The translations under genes and the position numbers were made by a program. Shown here piece by piece: positions 39,535 to 48,525 of a stretch of 64,000 bases of DNA. Source of the DNA: Pseudoxanthomonas sp. PXM03 (GTDB taxonomy: Bacteria; Pseudomonadota; Gammaproteobacteria; Xanthomonadales; Xanthomonadaceae); contig NZ_JACVAU010000004.1 of assembly GCF_014852005.1 (NCBI RefSeq), positions 1 through 64,000 of the forward strand, read 5' to 3'. The notes under the pieces were generated by a model that saw only the letters and a list, made by a program, of their open reading frames with translations, was not told the DNA's origin and ran no database searches. Positions within the stretch are counted from its first letter, which is position 1. Every line of letters starts with the position of its first letter.

Positions 39535-40529
39535 GGCAGGAACAGTTCGTCGCCCGCCACCAGCCCGAATGGCTCGCCTTCGAATCCTGGTTGCAGGCGC
39601 GTGGTGGCAGCGCCCGGAGCGCGCGCCGCGAGCGCAACAACGGTGTGCTCACCGATGAAGACGTGCCGGCACGCTACCGCCGCATCTGCCAGCAGCTGGC
39701 GCTGGCGCGCAAGCGCGGCTACAGCCCCGTGGTGGTGGACCGTCTGCAGGCACTGATGCAGCAGGGCCACGGCGTCATGTACAGGACGGCGCCACCGCGC
39801 TGGCAGCGCGCGGTGCGCTTCCTGCTGGCGGAGTTCCCGCGCCTGGTGCGCAGCGAGGCCGGGTGCATGTGGGTGGCCGCCGCCGTGTTCGTGGTACCGC
39901 TGGTGCTGATGTTCGTGCTGCTGCAGGTCCGACCGGAGCTGGTGTACAGCATCGTGTCGCCCGAACAGGTGGCGATGTACGAGCGCATGTACGACCCGAG
40001 CGACACGCGCCATGCGCTGGGGCGCGAGAGCGGCAGCGACTGGCAGATGTTCGGCCACTACATCTGGAACAACATCAGCATCGGCCTGAGGACCTTCGCG
40101 GGTGGGCTGCTGGCGGGCGTGGGCGCGCTGTTCGTGCTGATTTTCAATGGCATCGGCATCGGCACGGTGTTCGGCCACCTGCAGCAGATCGGATACGGCG
40201 ATCCGCTGTGGCGCTTCGTCTGCGGGCACGCACCGTTCGAACTGACCGCCATCGTGCTGGCCGGTGGCGCGGGCTTGCGACTGGGTCTGAGCCTGGTGGC
40301 GCCGGGACGCCAGCGGCGCGTCGATGCGCTTGCCAGCGCGGGTGCGAAGGGCGCGCGACTGTGCCTGGGCGTGGCCTTCATGTTGCTGGTGGCCGCGTTC
40401 ATCGAAGCCTTCTGGTCATCGACGCAATCCATCCCGGCTGCGGTGAAGTACAGCGTCTCCGGTGTGCTGTGGACCCTTGTGGCGCTGTGGCTGGGCGTCG
40501 GCGGACGCGGGATGGCCGATGAGGATTGA
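39531..40529 (+). CDS. SpoIIM-like membrane protein
   Basis: 332 residues from ATG 39531, overlapping the RDD stop by four bases (ATGA). After a soluble N-terminal 100 residues come about five helices. WNNISIGLRTFAGGLLAGVG, FNGIGIGTVFGHLQQIGYGD and GHAPFELTAIVLAGGAGLRL match the stage II sporulation protein M family. This bacterium is not expected to sporulate; such homologues occur beside RDD, DUF4129, MoxR and DUF58 genes in many Gram-negatives, so the role is not in sporulation. Confidence 0.88.
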   Translation: MRQEQFVARHQPEWLAFESWLQARGGSARSARRERNNGVLTDEDVPARYRRICQQLALARKRGYSPVVVDRLQALMQQGHGVMYRTAPPRWQRAVRFLLAEFPRLVRSEAGCMWVAAAVFVVPLVLMFVLLQVRPELVYSIVSPEQVAMYERMYDPSDTRHALGRESGSDWQMFGHYIWNNISIGLRTFAGGLLAGVGALFVLIFNGIGIGTVFGHLQQIGYGDPLWRFVCGHAPFELTAIVLAGGAGLRLGLSLVAPGRQRRVDALASAGAKGARLCLGVAFMLLVAAFIEAFWSSTQSIPAAVKYSVSGVLWTLVALWLGVGGRGMADED

Positions 40530-42081
40530 GCAGCTGACCGTCCGCCTGCGGGCGCGTTCGGACTGGGAGGCCGTCGAGCTGGGCATGGCGCTGGTGCGCC
40601 AGCATGCCGGTGCGGTCTGGAAGCCCTGGCTCTGGCTGACCCTGCCCGTGTTCGCCCTGCTCAACCTCGGCGCGTGGTGGATCGACCAGTTCTGGCTGGC
40701 CATGCTGCTGATGTGGTGGCTGAAACCGGCCTTTGACCGTATCCCGCTGTACGTCATCTCGCGTGCCGTGTTCGGCAGCGCGCCCGGTACGCGCGAGACA
40801 TTGCGGGCGCAACGGCATTGGGGCCTGCGCACGCTGCCGCACCTGCTCACCTGGCGGCGCTTCAGTCCCGTGCGCTCGCTGTACATGCCCATCGACCTGC
40901 TGGAAGGCGTCCAGGGGGATCGCCTGCGCCAGCGTCGTGGCGTCCTCGGTGGGCAGGCGTACGGCACCGCGATCCTGCTGACCTGGATCTGCCTGCTGTT
41001 CCAGGCCGTGCTGGTGATGGGGGGCGTTGTCGCCGTCGTCATGTACCTGCCGCAGGACCTGCTGCCGGACAGCATGCAGACGGCGTTCCGCATGGTGGCC
41101 ATCGAGTGGCCGGCGTGGCTCAAGCTGGCGTGGAATGCACTGGCATGGGCGGCCATCAGCGTGGTGGAGCCGTTCTACGTCGGCGCGGGGTTCGGCCTGT
41201 ACCTCAACCGCCGCACGCAGATCGAAGCCTGGGACCTGGAGATCGTGTTCCGCAAGCTGCGCGCACGGCTGGCGGCGGTTGCGCCGATGCTGCTGGCTGC
41301 GGTGCTGTGGGCCGGTGCGGGCGGCATTGCCGAAGCCCAGGAGCGCCACGGCGCACCGCCGGCCACGACCACGCCGCAAGCCGAAGCTCCCGCCAAGCCA
41401 ACGCCGCCGACGCTGCCCATCGTGTTCGGCGACCAGCGTGTGGACGATCGCGCGTTCCGCGAAGCAGCCGATGAGGCGTACCGCGATCCCTTGCTGGATC
41501 GCACGCGCACGCAGGCGTCGTGGGAGCGTCGCGACACGGCGGAAGAAGATATCGAAGATCCGCTCGACGGCGACAAGGCCTGGCTGTCCGGCTTCGGCAA
41601 CGTGCTCGCCTTCATTGGCGAATGGGGCCTCTGGCTGGTGGTGGGCGTGCTGGTGCTCGCCTTGCTGGCGACGGCGCGCTACTGGTGGCCGTGGATGCGC
41701 GGCATCCGGGGTCCGCGCATGCAGCCGCCGGACGCGCCGCAGTCGGATGCACTGGTACTGCCCGAGGCGCTGCCGGACGACATCGCCACCGCGGCGCGCG
41801 CGCTGTGGCGCGAGGGACGTCCGCGGCATGCGCTGGGGCTGCTCTACCGCGCGAGCGTGGAGAGCATGAGCCAGCGCGCGGACATCGCGCTGCCGCCGGG
41901 CGCGACGGAAGCCGAATGCCTGCGCGCATCGCGACGCATGCCACAGGCGGAAGACCGGCATGCCTTCGCGCGCATCGTCAGGACCTGGCAGTACGCGGCC
42001 TACGCCGAGCGGCTGCCCGGCGAAGACGAGTTCGATGCGCTGGTGGGTGAACTGCAGCGCCGTTACGGGTGGGCGTCATGA
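40519..42081 (+). CDS. DUF4129 domain membrane protein
   Basis: 520 residues from ATG 40519, overlapping the previous gene by 11 bases. It has several N-terminal helices, a periplasmic linker after a signal-like segment (IAEAQERHGAPP), another helix (about 360-384) and a cytoplasmic C-terminal DUF4129 domain (AARALWREGRPRHALGLLYR, RIVRTWQYAAYAERLPGEDE). It is probably a structural partner in the MoxR-DUF58 system. Confidence 0.85.
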   Translation: MRIEQLTVRLRARSDWEAVELGMALVRQHAGAVWKPWLWLTLPVFALLNLGAWWIDQFWLAMLLMWWLKPAFDRIPLYVISRAVFGSAPGTRETLRAQRHWGLRTLPHLLTWRRFSPVRSLYMPIDLLEGVQGDRLRQRRGVLGGQAYGTAILLTWICLLFQAVLVMGGVVAVVMYLPQDLLPDSMQTAFRMVAIEWPAWLKLAWNALAWAAISVVEPFYVGAGFGLYLNRRTQIEAWDLEIVFRKLRARLAAVAPMLLAAVLWAGAGGIAEAQERHGAPPATTTPQAEAPAKPTPPTLPIVFGDQRVDDRAFREAADEAYRDPLLDRTRTQASWERRDTAEEDIEDPLDGDKAWLSGFGNVLAFIGEWGLWLVVGVLVLALLATARYWWPWMRGIRGPRMQPPDAPQSDALVLPEALPDDIATAARALWREGRPRHALGLLYRASVESMSQRADIALPPGATEAECLRASRRMPQAEDRHAFARIVRTWQYAAYAERLPGEDEFDALVGELQRRYGWAS

Positions 42082-43277
42082 CGTCCGCGCGCCGCAATGG
42101 TCGCCTGGTGGGTGTGGGCCTGCTGGTCGTGTTCGTGGTGGTGGCACTGCTGGCCGTGTGGTTCCGGCATACCTTCCACCGTGTCGAAAAGACGTTCTAT
42201 CTTCCGCCCGATGGCGAAGCGGCCTACAACCCGCTGTACGCGCTGGCGAAGACGCTGGAATCCGACGGCGTGAAGGTCAACGCGCGCCAGCGCCTTCTGC
42301 TGGATGACAACGCGCTGGCGCGCGAGGATACGTTGTTGCTGTTCAACGATCCGCGCGCGCTGTCGCCACCCGAGGCCGATCGCCTGCTGGCATGGGTCGA
42401 GGCCGGCGGGCATCTTCTGATCCGCACGCCGCTTTACTCGCCGGGCGAAGACCTGGCCGGGCAGGATGCACCGCAGACGGCCATGCTGGACCTGCTGTCG
42501 GTCTGGCTGATGGACGGGGAGCCCGAGTGCGAAGCCTTCCAGGTGGAAGGCGAAGACCATCATGTCGAGTTCTGCGCCGGGCGGCGTTTCGCTTTCGATG
42601 ACGTGGAGCCCGAACTCGCCTGGGGCAACCTGCAGGACGGCTATGTCTACGCGCGGCTGTCGCAGGGGCGTGGCCACGTGGATGTGCTGGCCGACTTCGA
42701 TTTCATGGCCAATACCGAAATGCGGGCGCGCGCGCGCGGTGCGCTGGACGAGCCGCCGAAGGGCGGCCTGCGCGACGGTCCGCATCGCGCGCTGGCGCGG
42801 CAGGTGCTGGCGCCCAACTACGGTCGCGGCACCATGCACCTGGTTTATGCCGCCGAGATGCCGTCGCTGTGGCGCATCCTGTTCGTCCGCGGCTGGATGG
42901 TGTGGGCACCGCTGCTGCTCGCGCTCGCCGCCTGGTTGTGGATGCGCATGCAGCGGTTCGGCCCATCGGTGCCGTCACCGGCCGGCGAGCGCCGCTCGCT
43001 GCTGGAGCACGTGCGCGCGAGCGGCGAACATCTCTACCGCTACGGTCGCGGGGTGATGCTGTACGCGGCGGTCCGGCAGGCATTCCTCGCCCGGCTGCGC
43101 CGACGCGATCCTGTCGCCGCCGCGCTGTCCGGCGATCCCCAGGTGGCCGCCATCGCGGACCGCACCGGCCTCCCGGCCGAGCGCATCCGCGTGGCCCTCA
43201 ATGCGCCCGCCTCGCACGACAGGCAGGCATTCCGTGACCGCATTTCCCTGCTGATCCAACTGAGAAACCGCCTATGA
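42078..43277 (+). CDS. DUF4350 domain membrane protein
   Basis: 399 residues from ATG 42078; the ATGA overlap with the DUF4129 stop supports this over a GTG nine bases upstream. N-terminal helix (about 9-30), a periplasmic domain starting FHRVEKTFYLPPDGEAAYNP, and a second helix near 275-295 followed by a cytoplasmic end. DUF4350 proteins accompany DUF4129, MoxR and DUF58 genes; function unknown. Confidence 0.85.
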   Translation: MTSARRNGRLVGVGLLVVFVVVALLAVWFRHTFHRVEKTFYLPPDGEAAYNPLYALAKTLESDGVKVNARQRLLLDDNALAREDTLLLFNDPRALSPPEADRLLAWVEAGGHLLIRTPLYSPGEDLAGQDAPQTAMLDLLSVWLMDGEPECEAFQVEGEDHHVEFCAGRRFAFDDVEPELAWGNLQDGYVYARLSQGRGHVDVLADFDFMANTEMRARARGALDEPPKGGLRDGPHRALARQVLAPNYGRGTMHLVYAAEMPSLWRILFVRGWMVWAPLLLALAAWLWMRMQRFGPSVPSPAGERRSLLEHVRASGEHLYRYGRGVMLYAAVRQAFLARLRRRDPVAAALSGDPQVAAIADRTGLPAERIRVALNAPASHDRQAFRDRISLLIQLRNRL

Positions 43278-44275
43278 ACGACGAGACCGCCGCCGCGCCG
43301 CCCGCGCTTCCGCCGATGCCGGAAAATGCGCTGTCCCAGCGCGTCGATGCCGTACGCGAGGAAGTGTCCAAGGCGTTCATCGGCCAGCCGGATGTCCTCG
43401 ACCAGATCCTGATCGCCCTGCTGGCGGGCGGCCACGTCCTGATCGAAGGCGTGCCGGGGCTCGGGAAGACGCTGCTGGTGCGGGCCCTCGCGCAGGCACT
43501 GGAACTGACCTACGGACGCGTGCAGTTCACCCCCGACCTGATGCCCAGCGATGTCAGCGGCCACGCCGTCTATGACCCGAAGACGGAGAGCTTCAAGATC
43601 CGGCGCGGGCCGGTGTTCACCAACATCCTGCTCGCCGACGAGATCAACCGCGCCCCCGCCAAGACTCAGTCCGCATTGCTGGAGGTCATGCAGGAAGGCC
43701 AGGTGACCATCGAAGGCAAATCCTTCGAACTGTCGCCGCCGTTCATCACGCTCGCCACCCAGAACCCGGTCGAACAGGAAGGCACCTATCCGTTGCCGGA
43801 GGCGCAGCTCGACCGCTTCCTGCTGAAGGTGCTGATCGACTATCCGGCGCTGGACGACGAGAAGCGCATGGTCGACGCCATCACCACCGGCCGGACTGCG
43901 TCCGACTTCGATCTTTCGCAGGTGGCGCGCGTGCTGGGCGCGGACGACATCATCGCCATGCAGCGCGAAACCGCCGCCGTGCGCGTGGATCCGGAAGTCA
44001 TCGACTACGCCGTGCGTATCGTCGCCGCCACCCGCAAGTGGCCCGGCATCGCACTGGGCGCGGGTCCGCGCGGCAGCATCGCGCTGGTGCGCGCCGCACG
44101 CGCGCAGGCCGTCCTGCAGGGACGCGATTTCGTCACCCCCGACGACGTGCGCGACATCGCCCGCCCGGCGCTGCGCCACCGCATCACCCTGGCGCCGGAA
44201 CTGCAGATCGAAGGGCAGTCGCCTGACGATGCGTTGCGCGCGCTGCTGGCGAAAGTGGACGCGCCGCGGAAATGA
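43274..44275 (+). CDS. MoxR-family AAA+ ATPase
   Basis: 333 residues. Walker A is GVPGLGKTLLVRAL (about 63-70), Walker B LLADEINRAPAKTQSALLEV, sensor region LATQNPVEQEGTYPLPEAQL, arginine finger region LDRFLLK. MoxR ATPases act as chaperones that assemble or activate partner proteins, often with VWA or DUF58 proteins. Overlaps the DUF4350 stop by four bases. Confidence 0.95.
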   Translation: MNDETAAAPPALPPMPENALSQRVDAVREEVSKAFIGQPDVLDQILIALLAGGHVLIEGVPGLGKTLLVRALAQALELTYGRVQFTPDLMPSDVSGHAVYDPKTESFKIRRGPVFTNILLADEINRAPAKTQSALLEVMQEGQVTIEGKSFELSPPFITLATQNPVEQEGTYPLPEAQLDRFLLKVLIDYPALDDEKRMVDAITTGRTASDFDLSQVARVLGADDIIAMQRETAAVRVDPEVIDYAVRIVAATRKWPGIALGAGPRGSIALVRAARAQAVLQGRDFVTPDDVRDIARPALRHRITLAPELQIEGQSPDDALRALLAKVDAPRK

Positions 44276-44311
44276 TCGTACGCGTGGCCCCGACCTATCT
44301 CGCGATCAGCT

Positions 44312-44429
44312 CCCTCCCCCGCCTGCGGGGGAGGGTCGGGGTGGGGGAGAGCGATCAGCCTGATCCTTTGCCGACGTATCCGGTCTCCGATTGCCCCCAT
44401 CCCAGCCTTCCCCCGCTGGCGGGGGAAGG
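44312..44429. repeat. Inverted pair of REP-like palindromes between moxR-type and DUF58 genes
   Basis: CCCTCCCCCGC CT GCGGGGGAGGG at 44312-44335 and CCTTCCCCCGC TG GCGGGGGAAGG at 44406-44429, with GGGTGGGGG and CCCCCATCCC facing between them. The last arm GGGGGAAGGAG also forms the ribosome binding site of the next gene. Confidence 0.82.
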
Positions 44430-44438
44430 AGCGCCACA

Positions 44439-45737
44439 ATGAGGCCTGCGCCGCTGCTGATCCTGCTGATCGCCTGCTGGGGCTTGGCGGGCCTGGCCGT
44501 GCCGTTCCTCGGCTGGCCGTTGTGGCAGTGGCAGGCGGTCGGCGCGGCACTGCTGGTGCTTGCCGGGCTTGATGCATGGCGGCTGCGCGCGCGACCGCTG
44601 CCTGACGTGGTGCGCGAGCTGCCTGAGGCCCTGCCGCTGGGCATCGAGCGCGACGTCGCGCTGTGCTTCGAGTCGCGGGTACGGCAGCGGCTCGATGTGT
44701 TCGACCTGCATCCCGGCGGCTGGCCGTCGTCCGGCATGCCGCGGCGGCTCGCACTCGCCCCGATGTCGGCGACCCGCATCACCTACCGGTTGCGGCCCAA
44801 TGCGCGCGGCGATGCCGCATTCGAGGGCGTGCAGCTGCGCCTGCGTTCCGTGCTGGGACTGTGGCGACAGTCGCGGGTGGCGGGCGCGCCGCAACGCGTG
44901 CGCGTGTATCCCAACTTCGCACCGCTGACGCGTTTCGCGCTGTTCAGTGCCGAACAGGCGTCGCGCCTGGTGGGCGCGCACCTCAAGCGGCGACGCGGCG
45001 AAGGCACCGACTTCAACCAGATGCGCGAGTACCGTGTGGGCGACAGCCTGCGCCAGGTCGACTGGAAGGCGACGGCGCGCTCGCGCAAGCTGATCTCCCG
45101 CGAGTACCAGGACGAAAAGAACCAGCAACTGGTCATGCTGATCGATACCGGTCGCCGGATGATGGCGCGCGAGGATGCGCTGGGGCATTTCGACCACGTG
45201 CTCAATGCCGCGCTGGTGGTGTCGTACCTGGCATTGCGCCAGGGCGATGGCGTGGGCCTGCTGGCGGCGGGTGGCGACAGCCGCTGGGTGGCGCCGCAGC
45301 GCGGGATGGCCGCCATCGACACGCTGCTGCGCGCCAGCTACGACCTGCAGCCGCGCGCGGTGGCCACGGACTATTTGGCGGCGGCCACCGAGCTGAGCCT
45401 GCGGCAGCGCCGGCGGTCGCTGGTGATGCTGGTCACCAACGTCCGTGACGAAGACATCGAGGACCTGCTGGCCGCCGTGCGCCTGTTGCAGCGCCGTCAC
45501 CTGGTCTGCGTCGCCAGCCTGCGCGAGACCTCGCTGGATGAGGCGCTCGACGGTGACGTCCGCGACCTGCACGGTGCCATCCATGCCGGTGCGGTTGCAC
45601 GCTACCTGGAGCAGCGCACGGCCGCGCACGATGCATTGCGCAGCCACCGGGTGATGGTGCTGGATGTTTCCAGCGACGAACTGCCCGGCGCCTTGGTGGA
45701 GCGCTATCTGGCGGTGAAGCGGGATGGCGTGCTCTAG
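44439..45737 (+). CDS. DUF58 domain protein
   Basis: 432 residues from ATG 44439. Two N-terminal helices (about 5-22 and 31-45) precede a beta domain. The DUF58 signature is GTDFNQMREYRVGDSLRQVD then WKATARSRKLISREYQDEKN, followed by a VWA-like region (LVMLIDTGRRMM). Works with MoxR ATPases by family association. The Shine-Dalgarno AAGGAG is provided by the REP palindrome directly upstream. Confidence 0.9.
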   Translation: MRPAPLLILLIACWGLAGLAVPFLGWPLWQWQAVGAALLVLAGLDAWRLRARPLPDVVRELPEALPLGIERDVALCFESRVRQRLDVFDLHPGGWPSSGMPRRLALAPMSATRITYRLRPNARGDAAFEGVQLRLRSVLGLWRQSRVAGAPQRVRVYPNFAPLTRFALFSAEQASRLVGAHLKRRRGEGTDFNQMREYRVGDSLRQVDWKATARSRKLISREYQDEKNQQLVMLIDTGRRMMAREDALGHFDHVLNAALVVSYLALRQGDGVGLLAAGGDSRWVAPQRGMAAIDTLLRASYDLQPRAVATDYLAAATELSLRQRRRSLVMLVTNVRDEDIEDLLAAVRLLQRRHLVCVASLRETSLDEALDGDVRDLHGAIHAGAVARYLEQRTAAHDALRSHRVMVLDVSSDELPGALVERYLAVKRDGVL

Positions 45738-45745
45738 TGCCGCGC

Positions 45746-46786
45746 ATGCGCTCGGTCTCTGCCTCTGTCTGCCTGTTGCTCATGACGGCCCTGTGTCCGC
45801 AGGGCGCGACGGCGCAGCAGTCGACGGAGATGGAGCGCGTCCGCCTGCAGTCCGGCGACGTGGTGCTCGACGTCACGCCCGCCCTGGGTGGGCGTGTGTT
45901 GCGGTTCGGGCTGGCCGATCGGCCCAACCTGATCAAGGTCGGCGATCCCGTCGCCTCGCAACCTGCGCCGGTCGTATCGCCCGATGCGGATGACATCGGC
46001 TATCTCGGCCACGACGTATGGCTGGGGCCGCAGAGCGGCTGGTGGTCCGACCAGTACGTGAATCCTGCGCGTCGCGCTTCGAAGGCGGTGTGGCCGCCGG
46101 ACCCTTACCTGGCTTTCGCCGAGACCCGCGTGGTCGCGCGTTCGCCCGAACGGCTGGTGCTGGAGGGCATCGACAGCCCGGTCACCGGCGTGCGGCTGCT
46201 GAAAACGTTCGCGTTCGATCCGGCGGATCCGTCCACCGTCATCGTGGCGGCGACCGCGCGCAACATCCGCGACCGCCCGGTCGCGCGTGACCTGTGGTTC
46301 AACACCCGCACCTCGGCGGCCACGCGCGTGTACGTACCCGTTGTCGACGCGCGCGACGTGCGGGTGGAAGCTGCGGAGGGAGCCGCGCCTGCCTGGACGA
46401 TCGAAGGAGGCGTGTTCTCGTTCCTGCCCAAGCCGCAGGAGATGGAGATGCGCCGTGGCAAGGTGTTCCTTCAGCCATCGGCAGGCTGGATGGCCGGCTT
46501 CGCGCACGGGCAGGTGTTCGTGATCCGCTTCGATCACCTGCCACGTGCAGCGATCCATCCGGAACATGGGCAGGTCGAGCTTTATCTCGACCACGCCGGC
46601 GACATGAAGGCCGGCTTGCTTGAGATGGAGGTGCACGCCGCCTTTCGCACGCTTGCATCCGGTGAGGCGATGCAGGCGCGCGAGCGCTGGACGGTATTGC
46701 CTTACGAAGGCCCCGAGACGCGGGACGCGCAGGTGGCGTTCCTGTGTTCACGGCTGCAGCTCTGCGCCGGACCTGCCGTGCGCTGA
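45746..46786 (+). CDS. Exported DUF4380-type protein
   Basis: 346 residues from ATG 45746 with a signal peptide (MRSVSASVCLLLMTALCPQG, cut after ATA). A GTG at 45737 overlapping the DUF58 stop is an alternative start nine bases upstream. The mature part (VVLDVTPALGGRVLRFGLAD, EGGVFSFLP, KVFLQPSAGWMAGFAHGQVF) resembles the galactose-mutarotase-like sandwich of DUF4380 proteins; sugar binding is inferred. It closes the operon. Confidence 0.8.
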   Translation: MRSVSASVCLLLMTALCPQGATAQQSTEMERVRLQSGDVVLDVTPALGGRVLRFGLADRPNLIKVGDPVASQPAPVVSPDADDIGYLGHDVWLGPQSGWWSDQYVNPARRASKAVWPPDPYLAFAETRVVARSPERLVLEGIDSPVTGVRLLKTFAFDPADPSTVIVAATARNIRDRPVARDLWFNTRTSAATRVYVPVVDARDVRVEAAEGAAPAWTIEGGVFSFLPKPQEMEMRRGKVFLQPSAGWMAGFAHGQVFVIRFDHLPRAAIHPEHGQVELYLDHAGDMKAGLLEMEVHAAFRTLASGEAMQARERWTVLPYEGPETRDAQVAFLCSRLQLCAGPAVR

Positions 46787-46792
46787 CGCGGA

Positions 46793-47566
46793 TCAGCGCG
46801 GTTCGTCGATGCCCTGGCCGGTCGCGGCCCACCAGATGCCGCCGTACAGGTGCGCGAGATAGAGCGGATCGTCGTAGAGCGCGGGGGTATGGCCGAGTGC
46901 GGTGACGAAGACGCGGCCACCGTCGTAGGCGTGGTACCACGCGACGGGGTGTTCTTTCCCCATGCCGTGCGCGGTCTGGCCCGGCCAGATGCGGGAAGGA
47001 TCGTAAGTGGATTCATCCACGCTCAGCACCGTCCGCAGGCCGCGCGTGACGGGGGCATTGAACTCGTACCATTCGTCCGTCCAGATCCAATACGCCGGCA
47101 GGCCGAAGGTGGCGGGAAACGCAGGGTCTTCCACGCGCACGGTGGCGCTCTGCACCATCGGATGGATGCGGAACGTGCGACCGATCAGCCGTTCGAACCA
47201 GGGCCACTCGCCAGGCGGGTTGAAGATCAGCGCGCGGTGCACCGCCACCACGCCGCCGCCGGCGCGCACGTAGGACGTCAGCCTTTCGCGTTGCGGGCCT
47301 TTCAGTTCATCGCCGGGCGTGTTGAGCAGCACGATGGCGGCATAGGCCGACAGATCGCCATCGAACGGTGTGCTGTTCCACGACCATGTGAGGTCGAATG
47401 CATGCCGCTGCGCCATGCGTTCGAACTGCGGCTTGGCGACCACGGCGTAGTCGTGGTGATAGCGGTTGGGAATCGCGACGACCAGCACCTTGAACTGGCC
47501 CTGCGCGAAGGCGGGCGTGGCGAGTCCGGCGATACACAACAGGGTGAGCAGCAGCAGGCGTTTCAT
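46793..47566 (-). CDS. Exported ThuA-domain protein
   Basis: 257 residues with a signal peptide (MKRLLLLTLLCIAGLATPAF, cut after AFA). The ThuA-like class I amidotransferase fold is recognisable: FKVLVVAIPNRYHHDYAVV, LSAYAAIVLLNTPGDELKGP, VRAGGGVVAVHRALI, GRVFVTALGHTPALYDDPLY. Members act in trehalose or related sugar use, but the periplasmic form here has no clear substrate. Only six bases separate its stop from that of the DUF4380 gene on the other strand. Confidence 0.85.
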   Translation of the reverse strand: MKRLLLLTLLCIAGLATPAFAQGQFKVLVVAIPNRYHHDYAVVAKPQFERMAQRHAFDLTWSWNSTPFDGDLSAYAAIVLLNTPGDELKGPQRERLTSYVRAGGGVVAVHRALIFNPPGEWPWFERLIGRTFRIHPMVQSATVRVEDPAFPATFGLPAYWIWTDEWYEFNAPVTRGLRTVLSVDESTYDPSRIWPGQTAHGMGKEHPVAWYHAYDGGRVFVTALGHTPALYDDPLYLAHLYGGIWWAATGQGIDEPR

Positions 47567-47645
47567 TCCGCGATGCTAGCCCGGCCGGTGCCGGCCGGGT
47601 GCCTTTCCGCTATTCCGATTTCGGCGACGCCTATGCGGATATCGC

Positions 47646-47996
47646 CTAGGCCGTCCGCGCTGCCTGCATGGCCTTGCAGGCACCCCAGACCAGCAGCACC
47701 AGCCCGACAGCGGACACCACGCTCAGCAGCATGCCGAAGGCACCGAACAGGGACATCATCCCGCTCAGTGAGGCGTAGCCGTCAGCGGTGTTGTTGATCA
47801 GCCATGCCTGCCACACGCTCATCGCCACGCGCAGCAGCGTGGTGACCAGCATCAGTGCGACGCCGGCCAACGCCAGCTTGCGGCCGGGCGCTGCCGGCAC
47901 CCACATCGCCAGCATGGCGACACCCGCCACGCAGGCCAGTAACTCGGGCAGCTGGTAGCCGAGCATCGTCAGCAGTTGGGTGAGGAATCCGTCCAT
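47646..47996 (-). CDS. Small membrane protein, 116 aa
   Basis: 116 residues with three or four hydrophobic segments (about 8-31, 38-57, 77-105). No recognised family. It is followed by the ThuA gene on the same strand after about 80 bp. Confidence 0.7.
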   Translation of the reverse strand: MDGFLTQLLTMLGYQLPELLACVAGVAMLAMWVPAAPGRKLALAGVALMLVTTLLRVAMSVWQAWLINNTADGYASLSGMMSLFGAFGMLLSVVSAVGLVLLVWGACKAMQAARTA

Positions 47997-48070
47997 GCAT
48001 GCTTTCCTGTATCAGGGGCGAGGGAGTGTATCGATCCGCAGGGCGAGTTCCGGATCGATGATCGCGGGAC

Positions 48071-48469
48071 TCAACTTTCCTGCCTGACGATTTTTCCGGT
48101 CAGGGTGAATCGATAGCCCGCGGTCCGCATCATGTCCACTGTCTTTGCGAACACGACCACGAGGGTGATGATCTTGACGTAAGGTATCAGCAGTGATGCC
48201 ACGATCAGGACGTTGATGTAGCCCGCCCAACCAAAGCCGTCCATGCACAGATAGGTGCCGTAAGCGCCGAACGCGAAGCCGGCGACCGTCAGTACGGTTG
48301 CCGCGATGCCCATCATGGGTGAAGCATCCGCGCCGAAACCGAGGACGAAGGCGGCCATGTTGAACACGACGGCGACCGGCAGCAACCGCAACCCCTGTGC
48401 CGCCTGCAGTGCCGCCCCGTTGCGCTGGCGATCCTTGCTGAAACTGACGTCTGAAAAGTCCGGTTGCAT
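48071..48469 (-). CDS. Small membrane protein, 132 aa
   Basis: 132 residues from ATG 48469 (MQPDFSDVSFSKDRQRNGAA) with about three helices (27-47, 52-72, 84-105). Several alternative in-frame starts lie upstream without conserved sequence. No recognised family. Located between aroE and the preceding small membrane gene on the same strand. Confidence 0.65.
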   Translation of the reverse strand: MQPDFSDVSFSKDRQRNGAALQAAQGLRLLPVAVVFNMAAFVLGFGADASPMMGIAATVLTVAGFAFGAYGTYLCMDGFGWAGYINVLIVASLLIPYVKIITLVVVFAKTVDMMRTAGYRFTLTGKIVRQES

Positions 48470-48525
48470 CCCTGCCGCTCCTTGTCCCTGTTGATTCCAT
48501 ATCCGCCGCATTGATGGACGGCTGG

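Noticed and set aside
39084..40529. 481-codon plus frame as a single gene
   Set aside because: Its first 149 codons are the shifted frame of the RDD gene; the SpoIIM-like protein starts at 39531 with an ATGA overlap.
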